Assembly: GCF_900696085.1 (NCBI RefSeq)
Contig: NZ_CAADFC020000028.1
Span: forward strand, 1-64,000
DNA length: 64,000 nt
DNA from: Bradyrhizobium ivorense
Lineage (GTDB): Bacteria > Pseudomonadota > Alphaproteobacteria > Rhizobiales > Xanthobacteraceae
Direction: 5' to 3'
Below the pieces are notes generated by a model. That model did not search any database. It saw only the letters and a program-made list of their open reading frames with translations, and was not told the DNA's origin. Positions 53,264-62,439 of this stretch are shown here, piece after piece (the first letter of the stretch is position 1; each line of letters opens with the position of its first letter). The translations under genes and the position numbers were made by a program.

Positions 53264-53775
53264 TGGAGATCGTGCTCGTCGTTGCAGTCGCCGAGAACGG
53301 CGTGATCGGCCGCGACAATGCAATTCCGTGGCGGCTCAAGGCCGACCAGCAGCGCTTCAAGGCCATCACCATGAACAAGCCGGTCGTGATGGGACGCAAG
53401 ACCTTTGAATCGCTGCGCCGGCCGCTTGCCGGGCGCACCAACATCGTGGTGACGCGCGATCCCGCCTACCGGGCGCGCGGGGTGATCGTCACGACGTCGT
53501 TCGAGAGTGCCCGCGCGGTTGCGCTCGGCGACGCGCTGCGGCGTTTCGCCACTGAGATCGCCGTGATCGGCGGCGCGGAAATCTACCGGCAATGGATGGA
53601 TGTCGCCGATCGCCTCGAGCTTACCGAAGTCCATGCCAGGCCGGAGGGTAACACGCGGTTCGACGCCATCGATGCGAAGCACTGGGAAGAGGTGGCGCGC
53701 GTGCGGCATCCGGCCGGCGAGGGCGACAGCGCCGACTTTTCGTATGTGACATATCGTCGGCGCGGCCGCGGTTAA
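53263..53775 (+). CDS. folA: Dihydrofolate reductase
   Basis: 170 residues. Reduces dihydrofolate to tetrahydrofolate with NADPH. Signature AVAENGVIGRDNAIPWRLKADQQRFKAITMNKPVVMGRKTFESL has the substrate-binding acidic residue region (here LKADQQ, Asp at the usual Asp27 position), the GRKTF cofactor motif and AVIGGAEIYRQWM near the C-terminus. Its ATG overlaps the acetyltransferase stop (TGATG), so the operon is translationally coupled. Confidence 0.95.
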   Translation: MEIVLVVAVAENGVIGRDNAIPWRLKADQQRFKAITMNKPVVMGRKTFESLRRPLAGRTNIVVTRDPAYRARGVIVTTSFESARAVALGDALRRFATEIAVIGGAEIYRQWMDVADRLELTEVHARPEGNTRFDAIDAKHWEEVARVRHPAGEGDSADFSYVTYRRRGRG

Positions 53776-53923
53776 CCAATGTTTGCATTGACAATTATGC
53801 CCCGGCGCATAGCTCGTCCCGCCATGAAGCTTGCGTTGTAAGGGTCCCGACGGTCCCCTATAACCGGGCCGGACATTCGAGCCCTTGACCGATCCGGTCC
53901 GGGCTTGCCCGAGGAGAGATTTG

Positions 53924-55069
53924 ATGCCGTGGAAAAATCAGGGCGGGGGGCCGTGGGGCTCGGGTCCGAAAGGACCATGGGGCTCCGGTCCGCAGTCGGT
54001 CGGGCCGAGGCCGCCGGACCTTGAGGACCTGCTGCGCCGCGGCCAGGACCGGCTGCAGCAGTGGCTGCCCGGCGGGCATTTCAGCGGCATGGGGGTCGCG
54101 CTGGTCGTGGCCGCCGCGCTGGTGATCTGGTTTGCGACCGGCATCTTCCGCGTGCAGTCGGAGGAGCTCGGCGTCGTGCTGCGCTTCGGCAAGTATGTGC
54201 GCGACGCCCAGCCGGGCCTGCGCTATCACCTGCCGTATCCGATCGAGACGGTGCTGCTGCCGAAGGCACTGCGCGTCAGCACGATCTCGATCGGCATGAC
54301 CCTGATCGACGATCCTTCCCGGCGCGGCCGCACCATGCGCGACGTGCCGGAGGAGAGTCTGATGCTGACGGGCGACGAAAACATCGTCGACGTCGACTTC
54401 ACCGTGTTGTGGCGGATCAAGCCGGGCGGCGCCGGCGCCTTCCTGTTCAACATCCAGAATCCCGAAGGCACCGTGAAGGCGGTTGCCGAAAGCGCGATGC
54501 GCGAGGTGATCGGCCGCTCCCAGATCCAGCCGATCCTGACCGGCGCCCGCAACGTCACCGAGCAGAACGTCCAGGAACTGATGCAGAAGACGCTCGACAC
54601 CTACGGTGCCGGCATCCAGATCACCCAGGTGCAGATGCAGAAGGTCGACCCGCCGGCGCAGGTGATCGACGCGTTCCGCGACGTGCAGGCTGCGCGCGCC
54701 GACTTCGAGCGTCTGCAGAACGAGGCGCAGACTTATGCCAACAGCGTCGTGCCCGAGGCGCGCGGCCGCGCCGCGCAGATCCTGCAGGCCGCCGAAGGCT
54801 ACAAGGAGCAGGCGGTCGCCGAGGCCAAGGGCCAGAGCGCGCGCTTCCTGAAGGTCTATGAAGAGTACAAGAAGGCACCCGACGTGACGCGTGAGCGGAT
54901 CTACCTGGAGACCATGGAACGCGTGCTCGGCGGCTCCGAGAAGCTGGTTTATGACGGCGGCGCGGGCCAGAACATCGTGCCCTATCTGCCGCTCGGCGAA
55001 TTGACGCCGCGGCGTCCCGCAGCACCGGCGGCCACCACCGGCCAGCAGCAGCAGGGAGGCACCCGATGA
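53924..55069 (+). CDS. hflK: FtsH protease modulator HflK
   Basis: 381 residues. A Gly/Pro-rich N-terminal stretch (GGGPWGSGPKGPWGSG) precedes a single membrane helix (about 60-78), then the SPFH/band-7 domain: FRVQSEELGVVLRFGKYVRDAQPGLRYHLPYPIETV and QEQMQK-type helix AARADFERLQNEAQTYANSVVPEARGRAAQILQAAEGYKEQAVAEAKG. With HflC it forms a large periplasmic cage that encloses FtsH hexamers and tunes membrane-protein degradation. ATG at 53924 with GAGGAGAG upstream. A weak TTGACA box lies near 53788. Confidence 0.95.
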   Translation: MPWKNQGGGPWGSGPKGPWGSGPQSVGPRPPDLEDLLRRGQDRLQQWLPGGHFSGMGVALVVAAALVIWFATGIFRVQSEELGVVLRFGKYVRDAQPGLRYHLPYPIETVLLPKALRVSTISIGMTLIDDPSRRGRTMRDVPEESLMLTGDENIVDVDFTVLWRIKPGGAGAFLFNIQNPEGTVKAVAESAMREVIGRSQIQPILTGARNVTEQNVQELMQKTLDTYGAGIQITQVQMQKVDPPAQVIDAFRDVQAARADFERLQNEAQTYANSVVPEARGRAAQILQAAEGYKEQAVAEAKGQSARFLKVYEEYKKAPDVTRERIYLETMERVLGGSEKLVYDGGAGQNIVPYLPLGELTPRRPAAPAATTGQQQQGGTR

Positions 55070-55965
55070 GGTCCCCCGTCACGGGCATCATGACCCTGAT
55101 CGTCCTGTTCGTGGTGCTCGCGCTCGCCTACAGCTCGATGTTCACGGTGCAGCAGACCGAGCAGACCATCGTCCTGCGGTTCGGCGAGCCGGTCGAAATC
55201 GTCACGGACCCCGGGCTGCACTTCAAGGCGCCCTGGAATTCCGTGATCAACATCGACAAGCGGATTCTCGATCTGGAGAACCCGTCGCAGGAGGTGATCG
55301 CCTCCGACCAGAAGCGGCTCGTCGTCGACGCCTTCGCGCGCTATCGCATCAAGAATGCGCTGCGCTTCTACACCAGCGTCGGCTCGATCCAGGCCGCCAA
55401 CATCCAGCTGACCACGCTGTTGAACGCAGCGCTGCGCCGCGTGCTCGGCGAGGTCAGCTTCATCACGGTGGTGCGCGACGAGCGCGAGCGCCTGATGTCG
55501 CGGATCCGCGAGCAGCTCGACAGGGAAGCCGACGGCTACGGCATCGAGGTCGTCGACGTCAGGATCCGCCGCGCCGACCTGCCCGAGCAGAACAGCCAGG
55601 CCGTCTACGAGCGGATGAAGACGGAGCGGCAACGCGAGGCCGCCGAGTTCCGCGCCCAGGGCCGCCAGAAGGCGCAGGAGATCCGGTCCAAGGCCGATCG
55701 CGAGGCCACCGTGATCGTGGCCGAGGCGAACTCGACCGCCGACCAGACCCGTGGCGCCGGCGATGCCGAGCGCAACCGCCTGTTCGCCGAAGCCTATGGC
55801 AAGGATCAGGACTTCTTCGCGTTCTATCGCTCGATGACGGCCTATGAGAACGGCCTGCGCTCCAGCGATACGCGTTTCCTGTTGCGGCCGGATTCGGAGT
55901 TCTTCAAATATTTCGGCAGCGCTAGCGGCAAGGCGCCTGAGGCGGCCGCTGCGCCCAAACAGTAG
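55066..55965 (+). CDS. hflC: FtsH protease modulator HflC
   Basis: 299 residues. An N-terminal membrane anchor (about 5-25), then the SPFH domain (FTVQQTEQTIVLRFGEPVEIVTDPGLHFKAPW) and the HflC-specific VVDVRIRRADLPEQNSQAVYERMKTERQREAAEFRAQG. Partner of HflK in the FtsH-regulating complex; the ATG overlaps the hflK stop (ATGA). A degP-type protease and DUF2065 protein follow, a common order in alphaproteobacteria. Confidence 0.95.
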   Translation: MRSPVTGIMTLIVLFVVLALAYSSMFTVQQTEQTIVLRFGEPVEIVTDPGLHFKAPWNSVINIDKRILDLENPSQEVIASDQKRLVVDAFARYRIKNALRFYTSVGSIQAANIQLTTLLNAALRRVLGEVSFITVVRDERERLMSRIREQLDREADGYGIEVVDVRIRRADLPEQNSQAVYERMKTERQREAAEFRAQGRQKAQEIRSKADREATVIVAEANSTADQTRGAGDAERNRLFAEAYGKDQDFFAFYRSMTAYENGLRSSDTRFLLRPDSEFFKYFGSASGKAPEAAAAPKQ

Positions 55966-56045
55966 CGTCGCGGCACGGCGGCGAAGCGGATCACGCCTCG
56001 CCGCCGTCAAACAACAAGAAGCATCGAGCGGGAGGTTGCCATCTG

Positions 56046-56246
56046 ATGAGGTCCATAGCGTTCGGCGACTTCCTCATCGGCTTGGGAATCCTGTTCGTGC
56101 TCGAAGGCATCCTGTTCGCGGCAAGCCCGTCCTGGATGCGCCGGGCGATGAAGAGCGCGCTGGAGACGCCGGACAACATCCTGCGCGTCGTCGGCATCGG
56201 TTCGGCGGTGGTCGGGCTGATCCTGATCTGGCTGGTGCGAAAGTAG
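56046..56246 (+). CDS. DUF2065 small inner-membrane protein (YjeT-like)
   Basis: 66 residues with two membrane helices (FLIGLGILFVLEGILFAASP and VVGIGSAVVGLILIWLV) and the loop WMRRAMKSALETPDNILRVVG, matching the full length of the DUF2065/YjeT family. Genes of this family are regularly found after hflC; the function is unknown. Starts 80 bp after hflC. Confidence 0.88.
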   Translation: MRSIAFGDFLIGLGILFVLEGILFAASPSWMRRAMKSALETPDNILRVVGIGSAVVGLILIWLVRK

Positions 56247-56253
56247 AGAGATT

Positions 56254-56359
56254 GTCGTTCCGGGGCGATGCGAAGCATGAGCCTCAGGTGCGCAATTGCG
56301 CACCGGGGAACCTCGAGATTCCGGGTTCAGCCTCGTCGGGCTGCCCCGGAATGACGACG
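56254..56359. repeat. Repeat element GTCGTTCCGGGGC ... GCCCCGGAATGACGAC
   Basis: The arms GTCGTTCCGGGGCGATGCG and CTGCCCCGGAATGACGAC face inward, with inner hairpins (GGTGCGCAATTGCGCACC). Same family as 58013-58110. Lies between the DUF2065 gene and degP. Confidence 0.85.
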
Positions 56360-56495
56360 TAAACTCTACGCAATCGTGAGCCTTCTGCAGCCGGTTTTTC
56401 GCCGAAATGCCCGGCTGAGATGCTTGCCCGCACGCCGGTTCGGGCGCACTCTGTGACCAATGATTTTCGACCCGCTTGCCTGGAGAGATTCCGAC

Positions 56496-58001
56496 ATGAC
56501 CGCTGCCAGACCAGCCCTGAGCCGCCGCCTCCGCCTGATGGGGGCTGCGATCTCGATCGGTGCTGCGACCGTGCTGAGCTCGGTGCCGGCGTTCGCGCGC
56601 GGTCCTGAAGGCATCGCCGACACCGCCGAGAAGGTGATCGACGCCGTCGTCAACATCTCGACGTCGCAGAACGTTGAGGCCAAAGGTGGCGGCGGCGCGA
56701 TGCCGCAACTGCCGCCGGGCTCGCCGTTCGAGGAATTCTTCGACGACTTCTTCAAGAACCGCCGCGGGCCGGGCGGCAGCAAGGGCGGCGACAAGGGCGG
56801 CGACTTCCAGCCGCGCAAGACCAACTCGCTCGGCTCCGGCTTCATCGTCGACGCCGCGGGCGTCGTCGTCACCAACAACCACGTCATCGCAGACGCCGAC
56901 GAGATCAATGTCATTCTCAACGATGGCACCAAGGTGAAGGCCGAGGTGGTCGGCGTCGACAAGAAGACCGACCTTGCGGTGCTGAAGTTCAAGCCGCCGA
57001 AGCCGCTCACCGCGGTCAAGTTCGGCGACAGCGACAAGCTGCGTCTCGGCGAATGGGTGATCGCGATCGGCAACCCGTTCAGCCTCGGCGGCTCCGTGAC
57101 CGCGGGCATCGTCTCGGCCAAGAACCGCGACATCAGCCAGGGACCCTATGACAGCTACATCCAGACCGACGCCTCGATCAACCGCGGCAATTCCGGCGGG
57201 CCGCTGTTCAACCTCGACGGCGAGGTGGTTGGCGTCAACACGCTGATCATTTCGCCGACCGGCGGTTCGATCGGCCTCGGCTTCGCGGTGCCGTCGAAGA
57301 CCGTGGCCGGCGTGGTCGACCAGCTGCAGAAGTTCGGTGAGCTGCGCCGCGGCTGGCTCGGCGTGCGCATCCAGCAGGTCACCGACGAGATCGCCGACAG
57401 CCTCAACATCAAGCCGGCGCGCGGCGCGCTGGTCGCCGGCGTCGACGACAAGGGCCCGGCCAAGCCGGCCGGCATCGAGCCCGGCGACGTCGTCGTGAAG
57501 TTCGACGGCAAGGACGTCAAGGACCCGAAGGACCTGTCGCGCATCGTCGCCGACACCGCGGTCGGCAAGGAGGTCGAGGTCGTCGTCATCCGCAAGGGTA
57601 ATGAGGAGACGCGCAAGGTCACCCTCGGCCGTCTCGAGGACAACGACAAGGTCCAGCAGGTCAACGCCAAGCCGAAGGATGATACCGCCGAGAAGCCGGT
57701 GACCCAGAAGGCGCTCGGTCTCGATCTGGCGGCGCTGAGCAAGGACCTGCGCACCAAGTACAAGATCAAGGACAGCGTGAAGGGCGTCATCGTCACCGGG
57801 GTCGACAACAATTCCGATGCCGCCGAGAAGCGGCTGTCGGCCGGCGACGTCATCGTCGAGGTGGCGCAGGAGGCGGTCAGCAACGCCGCCGACATCAAGA
57901 AGCGCGTCGACCAGCTCAAGAAGGACGGCAAGAAGTCGGTGCTGCTGCTGGTCTCCAACGGGGACGGCGAACTGCGGTTCGTGGCGCTCGGCGTGCAGTA
58001 G
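56496..58001 (+). CDS. degP: Periplasmic serine protease/chaperone DegP (Do/HtrA family)
   Basis: 501 residues. Signal peptide (to about residue 32, PAFARG). Trypsin-like domain with the triad His129 (TNNHVIAD), Asp159 (KKTDLAVL) and Ser233 (RGNSGGPLF). Two PDZ domains follow (about 290-370, GWLGVRIQQVTDEIADSL; and about 410-495, GVIVTGVDNNSDAAEKRLSAGDVI). The long LA-loop region (about 60-105) is Gly/Lys-rich (GGSKGGDKGGDFQ). Degrades or refolds misfolded envelope proteins. The ATG at 56496, with GGAGAG upstream, gives a proper signal peptide. Last gene of the hflKC region. Confidence 0.95.
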   Translation: MTAARPALSRRLRLMGAAISIGAATVLSSVPAFARGPEGIADTAEKVIDAVVNISTSQNVEAKGGGGAMPQLPPGSPFEEFFDDFFKNRRGPGGSKGGDKGGDFQPRKTNSLGSGFIVDAAGVVVTNNHVIADADEINVILNDGTKVKAEVVGVDKKTDLAVLKFKPPKPLTAVKFGDSDKLRLGEWVIAIGNPFSLGGSVTAGIVSAKNRDISQGPYDSYIQTDASINRGNSGGPLFNLDGEVVGVNTLIISPTGGSIGLGFAVPSKTVAGVVDQLQKFGELRRGWLGVRIQQVTDEIADSLNIKPARGALVAGVDDKGPAKPAGIEPGDVVVKFDGKDVKDPKDLSRIVADTAVGKEVEVVVIRKGNEETRKVTLGRLEDNDKVQQVNAKPKDDTAEKPVTQKALGLDLAALSKDLRTKYKIKDSVKGVIVTGVDNNSDAAEKRLSAGDVIVEVAQEAVSNAADIKKRVDQLKKDGKKSVLLLVSNGDGELRFVALGVQ

Positions 58002-58012
58002 ACCCCTGCAGA

Positions 58013-58110
58013 GTCATTCCGGGGCGATGCGAAGCATCGAACCCGGAAGCTCGAACGATTTGCCCGACTTGAGGTTCGGGGCTCGGTCCTGCGGACCGTC
58101 CCCGGGGCGA
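58013..58110. repeat. Repeat element CATTCCGGGGCGATGCGAAGCATCGAACCC
   Basis: Second copy of the element at 56254-56359, here with middle hairpins (GGTCCTGCGGACC). It follows degP by about 12 bp and lies in the 250-bp gap before serB's 3' end; the remainder of that gap (58111-58251) shows only an AT-rich patch. Confidence 0.8.
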
Positions 58111-58251
58111 GGGCACACTATTTCGGAATAATAAAAGATTACCCCTGAGTTGCCCGACGTGTCAAGTCGCCCGGTCGACCGCCGGCTACTTTGCATGGGG
58201 TTGTTTTCGCCATATTGGCAGTTCGCCCCCGCGATCGCCCTGCGGACCGCC

Positions 58252-59152
<901 letters not shown>

Positions 59153-59154
<2 letters not shown>

Positions 59155-60076
59155 GCAGGCGCATTCGAAATTGTTGGACAAGGCCGTGCTTATCGCAGGG
59201 CCGACCGCCAGCGGCAAGTCGGCGCTGGCGCTGGCGCTCGCCCAGGCAACCGGCGGCGTCGTGATCAACACCGACTCCATGCAGGTCTACCGCGATTTGC
59301 GGATCATTACGGCGCGGCCGACCGCGGCCGAGGAGGCGCTGGTTCCGCACCGGCTCTACGGCCATGTCGATGCTGCCGTGAATTTCTCCGCCGGCGCCTG
59401 GGTGGCCGACGCGGCGAGGGTGCTGGCGGAGGTGCGCGCGCAAGGGCGGACGGCGATCTTCATCGGCGGCTCCGGTCTCTATTTCAAGGCGCTGACGCGG
59501 GGGCTGTCGGCGGTGCCGCCGATCCCCGCCGCGGTGCGCGAAGCCGTGCGCGCGCGGCTGGAGCAGGGCGGCGTCGAGGCGCTGCATGCCGCGCTCGCAC
59601 AGCGCGATCCGGTGTCGGCCGAGCGGCTGAAGCCGCGCGACCGCACCCGCATCGCGCGCGCGCTCGAGGTCGTGGAGGCCACCGGGCGGGCGCTGCCGGA
59701 CTGGCATCGCGAAGGCCAGCCGCCGCTGCTGCCGACCGGCGAGTTCCGCGCGCTGTTTCTCGCGCCCGAGCGCGAGCGGCTGTATCAGCGGATCGATGCG
59801 CGGTTCGGCACCATGCTCAAGGCCGGCGCGCTCGACGAGGTCGAACGTCTGGCGGCCCGCGGGCTCGATCCGCTGCTGCCGGCCATGAAGGCCCACGGCG
59901 TGCCGGCGCTGATACGCCACCTCAAAGGGGAGATCAGCCGGGATGACGCCGCCGAGATCGGCCGGGCCGATACCCGTCACTATGCAAAGCGCCAGTTCAC
60001 CTGGTTTCGTCACCAGCTGCCGGAATTCGAATGGGTGGCGCCGGAGGGCGCCGGGGAATGGCTCGGGATTTCGTAA
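59153..60076 (+). CDS. miaA: tRNA dimethylallyltransferase
   Basis: 307 residues. Adds a dimethylallyl group to A37 of tRNAs reading UNN codons. P-loop GPTASGKSALALALA, NTDSMQVYRDL, TARP region, IGGSGLYFKALTRGL, and the C-terminal Gly/Arg motif KRQFTWFR. Divergent from serB with overlapping start codons. The alternative start, a GTG at about 59183 (VLIAGPTASG), would free a short spacer but cut the common N-terminus. The stop TAA is the edge of a palindromic repeat. Confidence 0.94.
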
Positions 60077-60160
60077 CCCGGATGGAGCGCAACGTAATCC
60101 GGGGGGTCTGCAGCCACGGAGGGGCCTCTCCCGGATTGCGCTTAGCTCCATCCGGGCTAC
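60073..60160. repeat. Palindromic repeat (CCGGATgGAGCGcAaCG family) at the miaA stop
   Basis: Left arm GTAACCCGGATGGAGCGCAAC and right arm CGCTTAGCTCCATCCGGGCTAC form a near-perfect long hairpin. The TAA of miaA (60074-60076) is inside the left arm. The element belongs to the same family as 554-582, 2226-2300 and 14602-14680. Confidence 0.85.
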
Positions 60161-60278
60161 CCGTCTGCTGCTGGCGGCCCGCGCCCGTCTGCCATGCGCG
60201 TTTTGCCACGCAAAAACACTCGCCGAACGGCCGGAACCCCGTTACACTCCAAAAAGCCGCGAAAATGCTTGCCTTGCC

Positions 60279-60306
60279 TTGACATTCGGGCTTTGGCCGC
60301 TATGTT
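60279..60306 (+). promoter_or_regulatory. Sigma70-like promoter of the ilv operon
   Basis: TTGACA (60279-60284), 16-bp spacer, TATGTT (60301-60306). Transcription would start near 60312, about 27 bases before the leader-peptide ATG. A perfect -35 and good -10 make this the best promoter match in the window. Confidence 0.7.
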
Positions 60307-60338
60307 TCGCGCAACCTTTGGGAAGCCCGAGCAGTCGC

Positions 60339-60404
60339 ATGCGCAACATTATTACCAAACTGCTTATCGCCGTCGTACCCAGGCACACCGCCGGGGATGG
60401 CTAG
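60339..60404 (+). CDS. ilv operon leader peptide (attenuation)
   Basis: 21-codon frame from ATG at 60339 to TAG at 60402-60404. It contains Ile-Ile, then Leu-Leu-Ile and Val-Val near the beginning (MRNIITKLLIAVV), so eight of its first thirteen residues are branched-chain or in that run; this is the code of a ribosome-mediated attenuator. It lies between the promoter and a terminator hairpin ahead of ilvI. When charged Ile, Leu or Val tRNAs are scarce the ribosome should stall and favour antitermination. The peptide itself probably has no function. Confidence 0.85.
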   Translation: MRNIITKLLIAVVPRHTAGDG

Positions 60405-60430
60405 CGGCCATCCAAATTCAGGCGGTGTGC
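60383..60430 (+). promoter_or_regulatory. ilv attenuator stem-loops (pause/antiterminator region)
   Basis: Perfect 10-bp arms GCACACCGCC (60383-60392) and GGCGGTGTGC (60421-60430), enclosing an inner hairpin GGATGG...CCATCC (60395-60413). It overlaps the last codons of the leader peptide, as a ribosome-sensitive element must. Which helix is the antiterminator is not settled by inspection. Confidence 0.6.
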
Positions 60431-60433
60431 ATG

Positions 60434-60454
60434 GGGCCTCTGGGGCCCTTTTTT
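60434..60454 (+). terminator. ilv attenuator terminator
   Basis: Short GC stem GGGCC / GGCCC (60434-60438 and 60444-60448), loop TCTGG, and then T6 (60449-60454). Sits 60 bp upstream of the ilvI ATG, after the leader peptide, so it is a conditional terminator, not the end of a gene. Confidence 0.8.
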
Positions 60455-60513
60455 ATTTCCCGAAGCAAGCTTGCAAGAAAACCGCGCCAAACCAGGCGCA
60501 TCCGGAGTGAGCC

Positions 60514-62289
60514 ATGACCGACAAGAGCCACGATCCCAATCAGATGACCGGCGCCGCGATGATCGTGCGCGCGCTCATCGATCACGGCGTGCTGCATGTC
60601 TTCGGCTATCCCGGCGGCGCGGTGCTTCCGATCTATGACGAGATTTTCCAGCAGAGCGAGGTCGAGCACATCCTGGTCCGCCATGAGCAGGGCGCCGGCC
60701 ACGCCGCCGAGGGCTATGCGCGCTCGACCGGCAAGCCCGGCGTGGTGCTGGTGACCTCGGGCCCCGGCGCTACCAACATGGTGACGCCGCTGACCGATGC
60801 GCTGATGGACTCGATCCCGCTGGTCTGCATCACCGGCCAGGTGCCGACGCACCTGATCGGCAATGACGCGTTCCAGGAATGCGACACCGTCGGCATCACG
60901 CGGCCCGCAACCAAGCACAACTGGCTGGTGCGCGACGTCAACGACCTCGCCAGGGTGCTGCACGAGGCCTTCTATGTCGCCACCACCGGCCGGCCCGGCC
61001 CGGTCGTGGTCGACGTGCCGAAGGACGTGCAGTTCGCGACCGGCACCTATCATCCGCCGCGCAAGTCCGACGTGCATGTCTCCTACACGCCGCGCGTCAA
61101 GGGCGATGCGATGCAGATCCGCAAGGCGGTGGCGCTGCTCGCCAACGCCAAACGCCCCGTGATCTATTCCGGCGGCGGCGTGATCAATGCCGGCCCGGAA
61201 GCCTCGAAGCTGCTGCGCCAGTTCGTCGAGGCCACCGGCTTCCCGATCACCTCGACGCTGATGGGGCTCGGGGCCTATCCGGCCTCGGGGCCGAACTGGC
61301 TCGGCATGCTCGGCATGCACGGCACCTACGAAGCCAACATGACCATGCATGATTGCGACGTCATGCTGTGCGTCGGCGCGCGCTTCGACGACCGCATCAC
61401 CGGCCGCACCGACGCGTTCTCGCCGAACTCGAAGAAGATCCATATCGACATCGATCCGTCCTCGATCAACAAGAACATTCGCGTCGACGTGCCGATCATC
61501 GGCGACGCCGCCAACGTGCTCGGCGACCTCCTGCAGGTGTTCAAGGCGGAGGCCAAGAAGCCCGACATCAAGTCGTGGTGGCAGCAGATCGCGCAATGGC
61601 GCGCGCGCAACTCGCTGTCCTACAAGAAGAACAACGATATCATCCTGCCGCAATATGCCATTCAGCGGCTGTTCGAGCTGACCCGCGGCAAGGACACCTA
61701 CATCACGACCGAAGTCGGCCAGCATCAGATGTGGGCGGCGCAGTTCTACGGCTTCGAGGAGCCGCATCGCTGGATGACCTCGGGCGGCCTCGGCACCATG
61801 GGCTACGGCCTGCCGGCCGCAGTCGGCGTGCAGGTCGCGCATCCCGACAGCCTGGTGATCGACATCGCCGGCGACGCCTCGGTGCAGATGACGATCCAGG
61901 AGATGTCGACGGCGGTGCAGTTCGAGCTGCCGATCAAGATCTTCATCCTGAACAACCAGTACATGGGCATGGTGCGGCAGTGGCAGCAGCTGCTGCACGG
62001 CAACCGCCTGTCGCATTCCTACTCGGAGGCGCTGCCCGACTTCGTCAAGCTCGCCGACGCCTATGGCTGCGTCGGGCTGCGGGCGTCCAAGCCGGCCGAT
62101 CTCGACGGCGCGATCAAGGAGATGATCTCGATCAAGCGCCCGGTGCTGTTCGATTGCCGCGTCGCGGCACTGGAAAACTGCTTCCCGATGATCCCGTCGG
62201 GCAAGGCACACAACGAGATGCTGCTGCCGGAAGAGGCGACCAGCGAGGCCACCGCCAACGCTTTTGCCGCCGGCAAGGCGCTGGTGTGA
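60514..62289 (+). CDS. ilvI: Acetolactate synthase large (catalytic) subunit
   Basis: 591 residues. Condenses two pyruvate, or pyruvate with 2-oxobutyrate, in the first common step of valine, leucine and isoleucine synthesis. The thiamine diphosphate enzyme has the glutamate region VEHILVRHEQGAGHAAEGYARSTG, FAD-linked middle domain, and TPP/Mg motif GDASVQMTIQEMSTAVQFELPIKIFILNNQ. Preceded by a leader-peptide attenuator; its regulatory ACT subunit IlvH is encoded after an intervening threonine dehydratase-like gene. GGAGTGAGCC precedes the ATG. Confidence 0.96.
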   Translation: MTDKSHDPNQMTGAAMIVRALIDHGVLHVFGYPGGAVLPIYDEIFQQSEVEHILVRHEQGAGHAAEGYARSTGKPGVVLVTSGPGATNMVTPLTDALMDSIPLVCITGQVPTHLIGNDAFQECDTVGITRPATKHNWLVRDVNDLARVLHEAFYVATTGRPGPVVVDVPKDVQFATGTYHPPRKSDVHVSYTPRVKGDAMQIRKAVALLANAKRPVIYSGGGVINAGPEASKLLRQFVEATGFPITSTLMGLGAYPASGPNWLGMLGMHGTYEANMTMHDCDVMLCVGARFDDRITGRTDAFSPNSKKIHIDIDPSSINKNIRVDVPIIGDAANVLGDLLQVFKAEAKKPDIKSWWQQIAQWRARNSLSYKKNNDIILPQYAIQRLFELTRGKDTYITTEVGQHQMWAAQFYGFEEPHRWMTSGGLGTMGYGLPAAVGVQVAHPDSLVIDIAGDASVQMTIQEMSTAVQFELPIKIFILNNQYMGMVRQWQQLLHGNRLSHSYSEALPDFVKLADAYGCVGLRASKPADLDGAIKEMISIKRPVLFDCRVAALENCFPMIPSGKAHNEMLLPEEATSEATANAFAAGKALV

Positions 62290-62310
62290 CGATGGGGGAC
62301 ACACATTCCG

Positions 62311-62413
62311 CTGTCATCGCCCGGCTTGACCGGGCGATCCAGTACGCCGCGGCGTCTCGTTTGATCGCTAGTGTCTCTGGAATACTGGATCCCCGCTTTC
62401 GCGGGGATGACAG
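62311..62413. repeat. Repeat element CTGTCATcGCCCGGC ... GGGGATGACAG
   Basis: The outer arms CTGTCATCGCCCGG (62311-62324) and CGCGGGGATGACAG are inverted and contain further hairpins (GCCCGGCTTGACCGGGC; CCCCGCTTTCGCGGGG). Fills the ilvI to threonine dehydratase gap. In frame with the next gene it would add a repeat-derived WIPAFAGMT extension, so that upstream start is not used. Confidence 0.85.
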
Positions 62414-62439
62414 CAACGAAGGTCGGTCAGAAAGCACCC

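Noticed and set aside
62371..62439. Upstream ATG giving the threonine dehydratase a 23-residue extension (WIPAFAGMT)
   Set aside because: WIPAFAGMT is the translation of an interspersed repeat hairpin; the homologous enzyme begins at MFDLSELERAH.
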